Source: Nocardioides marmorisolisilvae (GTDB lineage Bacteria > Actinomycetota > Actinomycetes > Propionibacteriales > Nocardioidaceae). From it: 64,000 bases of DNA. How positions within the stretch are numbered: the first letter of the stretch is position 1; each line of letters opens with the position of its first letter. The stretch covers positions 1,480,674-1,544,673 of the forward strand of contig NZ_RJSG01000002.1 of the NCBI RefSeq assembly GCF_003725775.1. Reading direction: 5' to 3'. Below, one piece after another: positions 25,146 to 33,330 of the stretch. The notes under the pieces are model-generated. The model made no database searches, had not been told where the DNA came from, and was given only the letters and a program-made list of their open reading frames with translations. The translations under genes and the position numbers were made by a program.

Positions 25146-26156
25146 CTAGCGACCGCGCTCTTCCTCGATCATCGACTGCATGATCCGGCGCGCCCGCAGG
25201 GCGGCGCGGTCAGCCTTGACGTTGACGTAGCGGCGCGGCGCGGTGTCCTCGTCGAGACAGCGCTGCATGGTCTCGAGCACCGAGATGTCGCGGTCGGCCA
25301 TCTCAGCGAAGACGTCGGCCAGCTGCGTGCCCACGTCGGGCGAGACCGCGTCGCCGCGCCAGGAGATCTGGACGAACACGTGCGTGGTGCCTGCCGACTC
25401 GGGGGTGAAGCCGTGGGTCCGGACCAGCTCGAGCTCGGGACCGTCGGAACCGGTGATCGTGTAGGTCTGCTTGTGCAGGCCCGGCGTCACGAACGTGCCG
25501 GTCTCCTTGCGGCCGAACGACTCTGCACTGGTGAGCCCGGAGACCTGCGCCTCCCACGGCGCGAGCGGAGCCTTCGGCAGCTCACGCGTGTAGGACACCG
25601 AGACCTCGGACATCTCGACCTCCTCCATCGGAGGGAGCGCCTCGATGCCCGGCGGCACCATCTCCGGGTGCATCTCGAAGACGTTGGTCAGGTCGAGGTA
25701 GTGCTCGTGCAGCAGCAGCAGGTTGGCGGCCACCGTGCGCAGCTCCCCGACGCTGCCCCATCCGTCTCCCTGGAGCCAAGGCGTCGACGGTGGAGGACGA
25801 AGCCGTTCGCCACCCGGGGTTCCGGTCCAGACCCAGATGAAGGGACCGCGCTCGACGACCGGGAAGGAACGCACCTGGGCGCCCGACGGCGGGTTGTCCT
25901 GGGACGGCACGCGCACGCAGCGGCCCGCTGCGTCGTAGGTGCAGCCGTGGTACCCGCAGACGACCAGGTCACCCTCGCGGTGGCCGGCCGACAACGGGTA
26001 GGGGCGGTGAGCGCACCGGTCCTCGAGCGCCGCCACCGAACCGTCGGAGAGGCGGAACAGCACGACGGAGGTGTCGACGATGCGTCGCGGAGTGAACCCG
26101 TCGCCGACCTCGTCGGAGGTCGCGGCGACGTACCAGCAGTCCTGGGGGTAGCTCAT
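25146..26156 (-). CDS. Rieske [2Fe-2S] non-heme iron oxygenase (alpha-subunit type)
   Basis: 336 residues. Rieske cluster ligands are C48-x-H50 and C67-x-x-H70. The mononuclear iron region reads LHEHYLDLTNVFEMHPEM: the usual D-x-x-H-x4-H becomes D155-x-x-N158-x4-H163, so the first histidine of the facial triad is replaced by Asn, although the C-terminal Asp (RDISVLETMQ) is retained. Overall it is like VanA or phthalate-type single-subunit oxygenases, which demethylate or hydroxylate aromatic and other hydrophobic substrates. Its ATG overlaps the stop of the P450-reductase gene (ATGA), and no separate reductase gene is nearby, so the fused reductase may serve it too. Confidence 0.87.
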   Translation of the reverse strand: MSYPQDCWYVAATSDEVGDGFTPRRIVDTSVVLFRLSDGSVAALEDRCAHRPYPLSAGHREGDLVVCGYHGCTYDAAGRCVRVPSQDNPPSGAQVRSFPVVERGPFIWVWTGTPGGERLRPPPSTPWLQGDGWGSVGELRTVAANLLLLHEHYLDLTNVFEMHPEMVPPGIEALPPMEEVEMSEVSVSYTRELPKAPLAPWEAQVSGLTSAESFGRKETGTFVTPGLHKQTYTITGSDGPELELVRTHGFTPESAGTTHVFVQISWRGDAVSPDVGTQLADVFAEMADRDISVLETMQRCLDEDTAPRRYVNVKADRAALRARRIMQSMIEEERGR

Positions 26157-28558
26157 AGGTCCAGCACCAGCTTCTTCGACAGCGAGCGAGAGACGCAGGT
26201 CATGACGGTGTCCCCACGCTCACGCTCGGACTTGGACAGCACCGAGTCGCGATGGTCGGGTTTGCCGTCGAGCACGTCGGCCTCGCAGGTGCCGCAGATG
26301 CCCTCCATGCAGGAGCCCATCACGTCGACGCCCGCCTTCTCGACGGCGTCGAAGATCGACATGCCCTCAGGCACGGACACGGTCACGCCCGAGCGCGAGC
26401 ACTCCACCTCGAACGTGTCCAGCGCGTCCGCGGAGGCCTCGACCTTCTTGGCCGCGAACCGCTCCAGGTGCAGGCTGCCCTCGGGCCAGGCCTCGCAGTT
26501 CTCCTCGACCGCGTCCAGCAGCACGCCCGGTCCGCAGCAGTAGACCAGCGTGTCCGACCGCGGAGTCCCGAGGACCGCCGGGAGGTCGAGCAGACCCTTC
26601 TCGTCCTGGGGCCAGACCGTCACGCGGTCGTCACCCTCGAGCCGATCGAGAAACGCCATCGATGCCCGGGTCCGACCGCCGTACAGCAGGCTCCACTCGG
26701 CACCGCGCGCCTCGGCCGCCTCGATCATCGCGATGATCGGGGTGATGCCGATGCCGCCGGCGATGAACTGGTAGCGCGGTGAGGCAACGAGCGGGAAGTG
26801 GTTGCGCGGTCCCCGCACGCGGATGGTCGAACCCTCGACGAGCTTGTCGTGGACGTGCGCCGACCCGCCGCGGCTGTTCGGGTCGCGGAGGACCCCGACC
26901 TTCCACGACCTCTCGTCTGCCGTGCTGCCGCACAGCGAGTACTGCCGCGTCAGCGAGGAGCTCAGGACGAGGTCGATGTGGGCGCCGGCAGTCCAGGACG
27001 GGAGCTGTCCGCCGGTCGGGTCGGCGAGGGTGAGCTCGACGATGCCCTCGGCGACCTCGCGGCGGGCCTCGATCCGCAGGTCGACCTCGCTCTCGGCGGT
27101 GCTCGTGACCCAGCCTTCGCGGGACGGGATGCGCGCGGTCTTCGGCGCGGCCGCCTTGCGAGGACCGGACCGTCGCTCCTCGCCGATCGGCGTGAGCGTG
27201 ACCATCATCTTGGTGTAGCCGCGGACGAAGTTCGACTGCAGGTACTCCGGCTCCTCGACGACCTCGATGTCGTCGAACCGCGCCAGCAGCTCCTCCCACA
27301 GGATCCGCAGCTGCATCTCGGCCAGGCGGCTGCCCATGCAGCGGTGGGTTCCGATGCCGAACGACAGGTGGTGGCGCGCGTTCTGGCGGTCGATGATGAA
27401 GTCGTCGGGGTTCTCGAAGGTGCGCTCGTCTCGGTTGGCCGAGGCGTACCACATCACGACCTTGTCGCCCTTGCGGATGAACTGGCCGTTCAGCACCGTG
27501 TCCTGCGTGGCGATGCGGCGCATGTGGGCCAGGGGCGTCTGCCAGCGGATGATCTCGTGGACCATCTTCGTCACGAGCCCGTGGTCCGCCTTGAGCCGGT
27601 CGAACTGGTCCGGGAACTGGTTGAGCGCGTACACGCCGCCCGACATCGAGTTGCGGGTGGTGTCGTTGCCGCCGACGACGAGCAGGATCAGGTTGCCGAG
27701 GAACTCCATCGGGCGGTTGATCAGGTCCTTGGTGTCCTCGGACATCTGCATCAGGGTGATCAGGTCGTAGCCGGGCTTCTCGCCTGCAGCGCGGCGGGCT
27801 GCCTTGTCGTGCCACAGGTCACTGAAGCTCTTCGCCATGTCGCCGATGCCCCGGTACATCTCGTCCAGGTCGTTCGAGCCGCCGGTGCCCGATGCGCTGC
27901 CGGCTGCGAGGTCGGTCCAGTAGACGAGCTTGCGGCGCTCCTCGTACGGGAAGTCGAGCAGGGTGGCGAGCATCCGCGAGGTCAGCTCGACGCTGACGTG
28001 GTCGACCCAGTCGAACGGCTCGTGCACCGGAAGGTCGTCCAGCACCTCCTGCACGCGGGAGCGGATCAGCCCCTCCATCTCCTCGAGGTTCTGCGGAGCG
28101 ACGACACCCTGGACCGAGGCGCGCTGCTGGTCGTGGCGCGGCGGGTCCATGGCGATGAACATCTCGACGTCCAGACCCTCCGGCGGGCTGCCGATCACGA
28201 TCTGCGGCTCCGCGGAGAACCGCTCGAAGTCCTTGTCGACGGTGATGATGTCGTCGTACCGGGTGACCGACCAGAACGGGCCGAAGGCACTGTTGGCCTG
28301 GAAGTGCACCGGCGCTTCGTCCCGCAGCCGTTTGAAGTAGGAGTGCCACTGACCTTGGCCGTAGAGGAACGGGTTGCTCAGGTCGATGTCGGTCAGCTCG
28401 ACCTGGTCGACGTCAGGGATCTGCTCCTCGACGAAGACCGGCTGGTTGCTGCCGAGCACCAGCCTCTTGGCCTTCTGGAACAGGTGCAGCCCTTGGACCT
28501 GGCGCTGCATCGGGATCGTCGCCTGCGCCTTGGTGATGACTTGGTCGAGAACGCTCAT
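26153..28558 (-). CDS. CYP153-type cytochrome P450 fused to phthalate-type reductase and [2Fe-2S] ferredoxin
   Basis: 801 residues in one frame. Residues 1-455 are a P450 close to the CYP153 alkane/fatty-acid terminal hydroxylases: DIDLSNPFLYG, GGNDTT in helix I (296-301), EIIR (335-338), heme ligand Cys407 in FGIGTHRCMGSRLAE, and SNFVRGY near 442-448. A basic Ala/Pro linker (460-485) leads to a flavin domain with RQYS (538-541), an NAD domain with GGIGITP (601-607) and CGPG (675-678), and a C-terminal plant-type ferredoxin with Cys750, 755, 758 and 788. The layout matches self-sufficient class VII P450s (CYP116B), but the heme domain is CYP153-like. It is probably an NAD(P)H-dependent terminal hydroxylase, co-translated with the Rieske oxygenase. 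Confidence 0.93.
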   Translation of the reverse strand: MSVLDQVITKAQATIPMQRQVQGLHLFQKAKRLVLGSNQPVFVEEQIPDVDQVELTDIDLSNPFLYGQGQWHSYFKRLRDEAPVHFQANSAFGPFWSVTRYDDIITVDKDFERFSAEPQIVIGSPPEGLDVEMFIAMDPPRHDQQRASVQGVVAPQNLEEMEGLIRSRVQEVLDDLPVHEPFDWVDHVSVELTSRMLATLLDFPYEERRKLVYWTDLAAGSASGTGGSNDLDEMYRGIGDMAKSFSDLWHDKAARRAAGEKPGYDLITLMQMSEDTKDLINRPMEFLGNLILLVVGGNDTTRNSMSGGVYALNQFPDQFDRLKADHGLVTKMVHEIIRWQTPLAHMRRIATQDTVLNGQFIRKGDKVVMWYASANRDERTFENPDDFIIDRQNARHHLSFGIGTHRCMGSRLAEMQLRILWEELLARFDDIEVVEEPEYLQSNFVRGYTKMMVTLTPIGEERRSGPRKAAAPKTARIPSREGWVTSTAESEVDLRIEARREVAEGIVELTLADPTGGQLPSWTAGAHIDLVLSSSLTRQYSLCGSTADERSWKVGVLRDPNSRGGSAHVHDKLVEGSTIRVRGPRNHFPLVASPRYQFIAGGIGITPIIAMIEAAEARGAEWSLLYGGRTRASMAFLDRLEGDDRVTVWPQDEKGLLDLPAVLGTPRSDTLVYCCGPGVLLDAVEENCEAWPEGSLHLERFAAKKVEASADALDTFEVECSRSGVTVSVPEGMSIFDAVEKAGVDVMGSCMEGICGTCEADVLDGKPDHRDSVLSKSERERGDTVMTCVSRSLSKKLVLDL

Positions 28559-28593
28559 GCCTTCAGCCGCCTTGGGGTGAGTTCCTGTCTCCT

Positions 28594-28644
28594 GACAAAA
28601 CTAAACCACAAGTCGCGGGTGATGACAATATCTAGTTTTTTGTC
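28594..28644 (-). promoter_or_regulatory. Imperfect inverted repeat upstream of the P450 fusion gene
   Basis: GACAAAACTA (28594-28603) is mirrored by TAGTTTTTTGTC (28633-28644), with a two-base insertion in the right arm. It lies 36 bp before the P450 start in an AT-richer 80-bp stretch. It may bind one of the two nearby TetR proteins. Confidence 0.35.
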
Positions 28645-28680
28645 GCAGCCCCTGGATTGTGTGCTCAGCCGGTGTGCTCG

Positions 28681-29187
28681 TCAGATAACCGCCCGACCCG
28701 CGGCCAGCGCTCCCCCGGAGTAGCGGTCGTCGCGGGTGACCTCCGCCCCGAGCCAGGCCGGCAGCACGAGATCCGCCTCCAGGTCCTCGACCTCGACCTC
28801 GGCGAGCACCAGGCCTGCGAGCGGGCCGTGGAAGACGTCCACCGCGAACCCGGCGCAGAGCGATCTGGTCTTCACCAGGTCGGCGCCCGGCAGCGCCACC
28901 AGCATCCGGTACTCGTCCTCGGACAGGTAGAGGTTGGTGATCGCGACGATCGACGGATCGTCCACGTCCGGCCTCACCTTCTGGGTGAGCTTGAAGACCG
29001 GCTCCCCCTCGCCGCGGACGGCCCGCACCCGCAGCGTGCCGCCGTCCAGGTAGCGGTCCTCGATCAGGCGCGACTGCTCGAGCGGCTCCGGCGTACCGGT
29101 GACCAGGAAGCGCCGCTCGCGCTCCGGCTTGGCGTACTTCCCCTGCCCCGGCGTACGGCGCCACGTCTCCGTTCCCACGGCGACCAT
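28681..29187 (-). CDS. CYTH-domain protein
   Basis: 168 residues. The CYTH (CyaB/thiamine triphosphatase) fold is indicated by the N-terminal ERERRFLV, matching the ExExK-type triphosphate/metal-binding motif, and alternating charged strands such as AEVEVEDLE. CYTH enzymes bind triphosphates or polyphosphate with divalent metal; the substrate here is unknown. The start chosen is the ATG at 29187; the longer frame upstream is noise. It lies 70 bp from a divergent TetR gene. Confidence 0.78.
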   Translation of the reverse strand: MVAVGTETWRRTPGQGKYAKPERERRFLVTGTPEPLEQSRLIEDRYLDGGTLRVRAVRGEGEPVFKLTQKVRPDVDDPSIVAITNLYLSEDEYRMLVALPGADLVKTRSLCAGFAVDVFHGPLAGLVLAEVEVEDLEADLVLPAWLGAEVTRDDRYSGGALAAGRAVI

Positions 29188-29243
29188 GATGCACGTCGCG
29201 GGACGAGTTCCTCGTGCGACAAGTGTGTAAACCGGAGTTGCAC

Positions 29244-29256
29244 TACAGTTCCGGAC
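29244..29256 (+). promoter_or_regulatory. Leaderless -10 box for the second TetR gene
   Basis: TACAGT at 29244-29249, a 7-nt spacer, then ATG at 29257. ACGAGTTCCTCGT (29203-29215), a short palindrome, lies between this gene and the CYTH gene and could be an operator. Confidence 0.5.
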
Positions 29257-29931
29257 ATGAGCACCCCCAGCCGGCAGTCCGCGGCTGCTGCCCGGCGCAA
29301 GGCGCGCGAGCAGCAGATCCTGGCTGCCACGCGGGCGCTCTTCGACGAGAACGGCGTCCGTGACGCCCAGATCGACGACATCGCCAAGGCCGTCGGCATC
29401 AACCGGGCGATCATCTACCGGCACTTCAGCGGCAAGGAAGAGCTGTTCGCGCTCGCCGTCGAGGGCTACCTCGAGGAGCTGAAGGATCGCCTGGAGAAGG
29501 CGGCCGCTGATGCGTCCGGCTCCCCCACCGACAAGCTGCGCGCCGTGGTCGGCGCGTTCGTCGACTACGGCCTGGAGTACCCGGCGTTCGTCGAGTGCGC
29601 GCAGACCCTGATGCGACGCCCGGGGCCCGAGCTCCTCGAGCAGGTCAGCGAGGGCGCGCTGTTCCGCCTCGGCCGTGCGATCTCCGCCTGCCTGCGCACG
29701 CTGAAGGAGACCCTCGAGGAGGGTGCCGAGTCCGGCGACTTCAAAGTCGGCGACAGCGTGCTGGTCGCCAACTACATGTACGCCTCCGGGCTGGGAGCGC
29801 TCCAGCTCGCCCGGATCGGGATGCTGGTCAAGGAGAGCTCGCCGGGCATCCCGACGATCTCGCGCATCTCCGGCGACCAGGTCCGGGACTTCCTGACGAC
29901 CACCGCGGTCGCCCTCGCTGCCGGCCACTAA
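29257..29931 (+). CDS. TetR-family transcriptional regulator
   Basis: 224 residues. Clear TetR DNA-binding domain: RKAREQQILAATRALFDENG, then the HTH AQIDDIAKAVGINRAIIYRHF and GKEELFALAV. The long C-terminal domain is rich in Leu and Ala, as in regulators that sense acyl-CoA or lipids, but the ligand is not deducible. It is divergent from the CYTH gene and close to the P450 operon, so that operon is one possible target. Confidence 0.9.
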   Translation: MSTPSRQSAAAARRKAREQQILAATRALFDENGVRDAQIDDIAKAVGINRAIIYRHFSGKEELFALAVEGYLEELKDRLEKAAADASGSPTDKLRAVVGAFVDYGLEYPAFVECAQTLMRRPGPELLEQVSEGALFRLGRAISACLRTLKETLEEGAESGDFKVGDSVLVANYMYASGLGALQLARIGMLVKESSPGIPTISRISGDQVRDFLTTTAVALAAGH

Positions 29932-29960
29932 CCGACCGGGGGCAGCGCGGAGCGGGTAGG

Positions 29961-30371
29961 TCAGCCGCCCCCGGCGATGTTGACCAGCCACGAGGTCCCG
30001 AACCGGTCGACGCACATCCCGAACTCGTCGCCCCACGGCTGAAGGGCCAGCTCGACCGTCACGGTCCCTCCGTCCGACAGCGCCTGCCAGTAGCCACGCA
30101 GTTCCTCGGTGTCGTCCCCGCCGAGGCTGACCGCGAGATTGTTCCCGGGCCGCAACGTCTCGCCCGGCAGCATGTCGGCCGCCATCAGCGTGAGGCCGGA
30201 CGCTGTTTCCAGCCGGCCGTGCATGACCTGGTCGCCCACGCCGTGGTCGTCGGTGCCGAAGTCGCCGAAGTGGTTGATCGTGAGGTCGCCACCGAAGACG
30301 TCCTGGTAGAACGCCAGAGCGGCCGAGGCATCACCCGCGAAGCTGAGGTAGGGGTTCAGTCGAGTGGTCAT
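29961..30371 (-). CDS. VOC-family (PhnB/glyoxalase-like) protein
   Basis: 136 residues. PhnB-type vicinal oxygen chelate fold: MTTRLNPYLSFAGDASAALA, FYQDVFGG, and the C-terminal GDEFGMCVDRFGTSWLVNI. These proteins are related to glyoxalases and 3-demethylubiquinone methyltransferase-like folds; the exact role is unknown. The ATG at 30371 is fixed by TATCGT 6 nt upstream, a leaderless arrangement. Confidence 0.85.
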   Translation of the reverse strand: MTTRLNPYLSFAGDASAALAFYQDVFGGDLTINHFGDFGTDDHGVGDQVMHGRLETASGLTLMAADMLPGETLRPGNNLAVSLGGDDTEELRGYWQALSDGGTVTVELALQPWGDEFGMCVDRFGTSWLVNIAGGG

Positions 30372-30383
30372 GGACCGACGATA
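30372..30383 (-). promoter_or_regulatory. Leaderless -10 box for the VOC gene
   Basis: TATCGT (30383-30378, minus strand), a 6-nt spacer, then the ATG. Confidence 0.5.
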
Positions 30384-30447
30384 GAGGGCTCATTCCAGCG
30401 CCGACGGGCCCAGAGGCTACGCCCTCATCCGGGAAGAGCCACTCAAG

Positions 30448-30478
30448 CGAAAGGCGCGGGTGGTTGCCCACCCGCGCC
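30448..30478 (-). terminator. Rho-independent terminator of the thiolase gene
   Basis: A perfect 11-bp stem GGCGCGGGTGG / CCACCCGCGCC (30453-30463 / 30468-30478) with a 4-nt loop. On the minus strand it is followed by a TTTCGCTT tail, 26 bp after the thiolase stop. Confidence 0.85.
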
Positions 30479-30503
30479 CGTCACACATTCCACACGCTCG
30501 GTA

Positions 30504-31784
30504 TCAGCGCTCCAGGATGGCGACGACGCCCTGGCCACCAGCAGCACACACCGAGATCAGCGCGCGGCCGGAGCCCTTCTCGTCGAGCAGCTTCGCGGCG
30601 TTGGCCACGATGCGCCCGCCGGTCGCGGCGAACGGGTGACCGGCCGCCAGCGAGGAGCCCTTGACGTTGAGCTTGCTGCGGTCGATCGAGCCGAGCGGCG
30701 CGTCCAGACCCAGGCGCTCCTTGCAGAAGATCGGGTCCTCCCAGGCCTTCAGCGTCGAGAGCACCTGCGAGGCGAAGGCCTCGTGGATCTCGTAGAAGTC
30801 GAAGTCCTGCAGCGTCAGGCCGGCACGGGCGAGCATCCGCGGGACGGCGTACGCGGGGGCCATCAGCAGGCCCTCGCCACCGTGCACGAAGTCGACCGCC
30901 GCGGTCTCGTAGTCGGCCAGGTAGGCCAGCGGCTTGAGGCCGTGCTCCTTGGCCCACTCCTCCGAGCCGAGCAGCACCACCGAGGCGCCGTCGGTCAGCG
31001 GGGTCGAGTTGGCGGCCGTCATGGTGGCGGCTTCGCCCTTGCCGAAGACCGGCTTCAGGGTCGCGAGCTTCTCGATGTTGGAGTCGGCACGCAGGTTGTT
31101 GTCCCGGTCGATCCCGTTGAACGGGGTGATCAGGTCGTCCTGCCAGCCGGCCTCGTAGGAGGCAGCCAGGTTGTGGTGCGAGTTCACCGCGAGCTCGTCC
31201 TGCGCCTCGCGGGTGATCTGCCACTCCAGGGCGGTCAGCGCCTGGTGCTCGCCCATCGACAGGCCGGTGCGCGGCTCGCCGTTGGACGGGATCGCCAGCG
31301 AGATGTCGCCCGGGCGGATCGAGGCCAGGATCTTGACCCGGTCCGCGTTGGTCTTGGCGTTGTTCAGCTTGATCAGCTTCTTGCGGAGCTTCTCGCCGAT
31401 CGCGATCGGGGCGTCCGAGGTGGTGTCGGTGCCACCGCCGACGCCGGAATCGATCTGGCCCAGCGCGATCTTGTTGGCGACGTAGATGATCGCCTGGAGA
31501 CCGGTGCCACAGGCCTGCTGGATGTCGACGGCCGGGGTCTCGGCCGCGAGGCGGGTGGAGAGCACGGCCTCACGGGTGAGGTTGAAGTCGCGGGAGTGCT
31601 TGAGCACCGCGCCGGCGGCGACCTCACCGAGGCGCTCACCCTCGAGGTTGAAGCGGGCCACCAGGCCGTCGAGGGCCGCGGTCAGCATCTCCTGGTTGGA
31701 CGCCGTGGCGTAGACAGAGTTGGAGCGCGCGAAGGGGATCCGGTTGCCACCGAGGATCGCCACGCGGCGAGTCTTGTCCTGCAT
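30504..31784 (-). CDS. fadA2: Acetyl-CoA C-acyltransferase (thiolase, FadA2-like)
   Basis: 426 residues. Thiolase motifs: nucleophile Cys92 in QQACGTGLQ, the C-terminal GHPFAATGGR with the active-site His, and CAAGGQG with the second active-site Cys. It catalyses CoA-dependent cleavage of 3-ketoacyl-CoA in beta-oxidation or the reverse condensation. The start at 31784 has AGGAGA 8 nt upstream; a longer frame upstream is rejected. It is divergent from a FabG4-like reductase and a MaoC hydratase, the same neighbourhood recalled for fadA2-fabG4-htdX (Rv0243 to Rv0241c) in M. tuberculosis. Confidence 0.92.
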   Translation of the reverse strand: MQDKTRRVAILGGNRIPFARSNSVYATASNQEMLTAALDGLVARFNLEGERLGEVAAGAVLKHSRDFNLTREAVLSTRLAAETPAVDIQQACGTGLQAIIYVANKIALGQIDSGVGGGTDTTSDAPIAIGEKLRKKLIKLNNAKTNADRVKILASIRPGDISLAIPSNGEPRTGLSMGEHQALTALEWQITREAQDELAVNSHHNLAASYEAGWQDDLITPFNGIDRDNNLRADSNIEKLATLKPVFGKGEAATMTAANSTPLTDGASVVLLGSEEWAKEHGLKPLAYLADYETAAVDFVHGGEGLLMAPAYAVPRMLARAGLTLQDFDFYEIHEAFASQVLSTLKAWEDPIFCKERLGLDAPLGSIDRSKLNVKGSSLAAGHPFAATGGRIVANAAKLLDEKGSGRALISVCAAGGQGVVAILER

Positions 31785-31862
31785 GAGAGGTCTCTCCTGA
31801 TCTGCGGAAGGTGGAAACAATACTGGCGCGTAACATCGGGGATTGGAACGGAGTGAGTGCCA

Positions 31863-31912
31863 CGTCACGAAACTTGGACACTGAGTTACAGCTGAAGTTA
31901 CATTTCGTGACG
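31863..31912. promoter_or_regulatory. Long inverted repeat between divergent lipid-metabolism genes
   Basis: Perfect 10-bp arms CGTCACGAAA (31863-31872) and TTTCGTGACG (31903-31912) flank a 30-bp spacer that itself carries the direct repeat AGTTACA (31884-31890, 31896-31902). Its place midway between the thiolase and fabG starts suggests a shared operator. The cognate regulator is unknown. Confidence 0.55.
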
Positions 31913-31998
31913 GTACAACGCTCGGACCCCCTGAAAACATCCCGTCGGACCCCCGCCCCCAGCGTGGGATCCAGCCCCCAGATCAGCAAGGAATCCCG

Positions 31999-33330
31999 AT
32001 GAACGACCGTTACCAGTCCTTCAGCTCGAGCCCGATCGGCCAGATGTTCGTCAAGAACCTCGGCCTGCCGAGCCCGGAGAAGCTCGACCGCTGGCACGAG
32101 GGCGCCCCGCTGGTCGACGGCACCGTCGTCGTGGGCGGCACCGGCCGCGTCGACGTGGTCAGCGTCCTGGACGGCCTCGGCATCGCCAGCACCACCAAGG
32201 CCGCCGAGGGCGAGAAGTACAAGGGCCTGGTCTTCGACGCCACCGGCCTGACCACCCCGGAGTCGCTGGTCGCGCTCCAGGAGTTCTTCACCCCGCTGCT
32301 GCGCAGCCTCAAGGGTTGCGCCCGGGTCGTCGTCATCGGTACCAACCCGACCCAGACCGAGTCGACCGACGAGCGGATCGCCCAGCGCGCGCTCGAGGGC
32401 TTCACCCGCTCGCTCGGCAAGGAGATCGGCAAGGGCAGCACCGTCAACCTCGTCTACGTCGCCCCGGGCGCCGAGAGCACCCTGGACTCGACGCTGGCGT
32501 TCTTCCTCTCCCCCAAGTCGGCCTACGTCTCCGGCCAGGTCGCCCGCCTGGGCCTGACCGGCACCAAGAAGGCCGGCAAGGTCGCCGACGCCGCCAAGCC
32601 GCTGGCCGGCAAGGTCGCGATCGTCACCGGCGCCTCACGCGGCATCGGCGAGCAGATCGCTCGGGTGCTGCACCGTGACGGTGCCACCATCCTCGGCATC
32701 GACGTGCCGCAGGCGGCGAGCGAGCTGCAGGCGGTCGTCAAGGAGCTCGACGGCGACTTCCTGACCCTCGACATCACCGCCAAGGACGCGGCCCAGCGGA
32801 TCGCCCACCACGTGAGCGAGAAGTTCGGCGGCGTCGACATCGTCGTCCACAACGCCGGCATCACCCGCGACAAGAAGCTCGCGAACATGGCCGAGGACCG
32901 CTGGAACTCGGTCATCGCCGTGAACCTGTCGGCGCCGGAGCGGATCACCGCCGAGCTGCTCGAGCAGGGCCTGATCAACAAGAACGGCCGGATCATCGGC
33001 GTCTCCTCGATCGCCGGCATCGCGGGCAACGTCGGTCAGACCAACTACGCCGCCTCGAAGGCCGGCGTGATCGGCTTCGTCGACGCGATCGCCCCGACGT
33101 TGAAGAACGACATCACCATCAACGCGGTGGCGCCGGGCTTCATCATCACCGCGATGACCGCCGCCGTGCCGTTCGCCACCCGCGAGGTCGGCCAGCGGAT
33201 GAACGCGATGGCCCAGGGCGGCCTGCCGGTCGACGTCGCCGAGGCGATCGCCTGGTACTCCTCCCCCGGTTCGTCCGCCGTCAACGGCAACGTCGTGCGG
33301 GTCTGCGGCCAGATGATGCTGGGCGCCTGA
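31999..33330 (+). CDS. fabG4: High-molecular-weight 3-oxoacyl-ACP/CoA reductase (FabG4-like)
   Basis: 443 residues, about 200 longer than ordinary FabG. The N-terminal half (40-190) is a degenerate flavodoxin/Rossmann-like domain (GTVVVGGTGRVDVVSVLDGL); the C-terminal half is an SDR with TGASRGIG at 210-217, NAG at 285-287, Ser336/337, Tyr350 and Lys354. This is the HMwFabG family; mycobacterial FabG4 reduces 3-ketoacyl-CoA with a preference for NADH. It is one base out of register with the downstream MaoC gene (TGATG overlap), so the two are coupled. No strong Shine-Dalgarno sequence precedes the ATG. Confidence 0.93.
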   Translation: MNDRYQSFSSSPIGQMFVKNLGLPSPEKLDRWHEGAPLVDGTVVVGGTGRVDVVSVLDGLGIASTTKAAEGEKYKGLVFDATGLTTPESLVALQEFFTPLLRSLKGCARVVVIGTNPTQTESTDERIAQRALEGFTRSLGKEIGKGSTVNLVYVAPGAESTLDSTLAFFLSPKSAYVSGQVARLGLTGTKKAGKVADAAKPLAGKVAIVTGASRGIGEQIARVLHRDGATILGIDVPQAASELQAVVKELDGDFLTLDITAKDAAQRIAHHVSEKFGGVDIVVHNAGITRDKKLANMAEDRWNSVIAVNLSAPERITAELLEQGLINKNGRIIGVSSIAGIAGNVGQTNYAASKAGVIGFVDAIAPTLKNDITINAVAPGFIITAMTAAVPFATREVGQRMNAMAQGGLPVDVAEAIAWYSSPGSSAVNGNVVRVCGQMMLGA

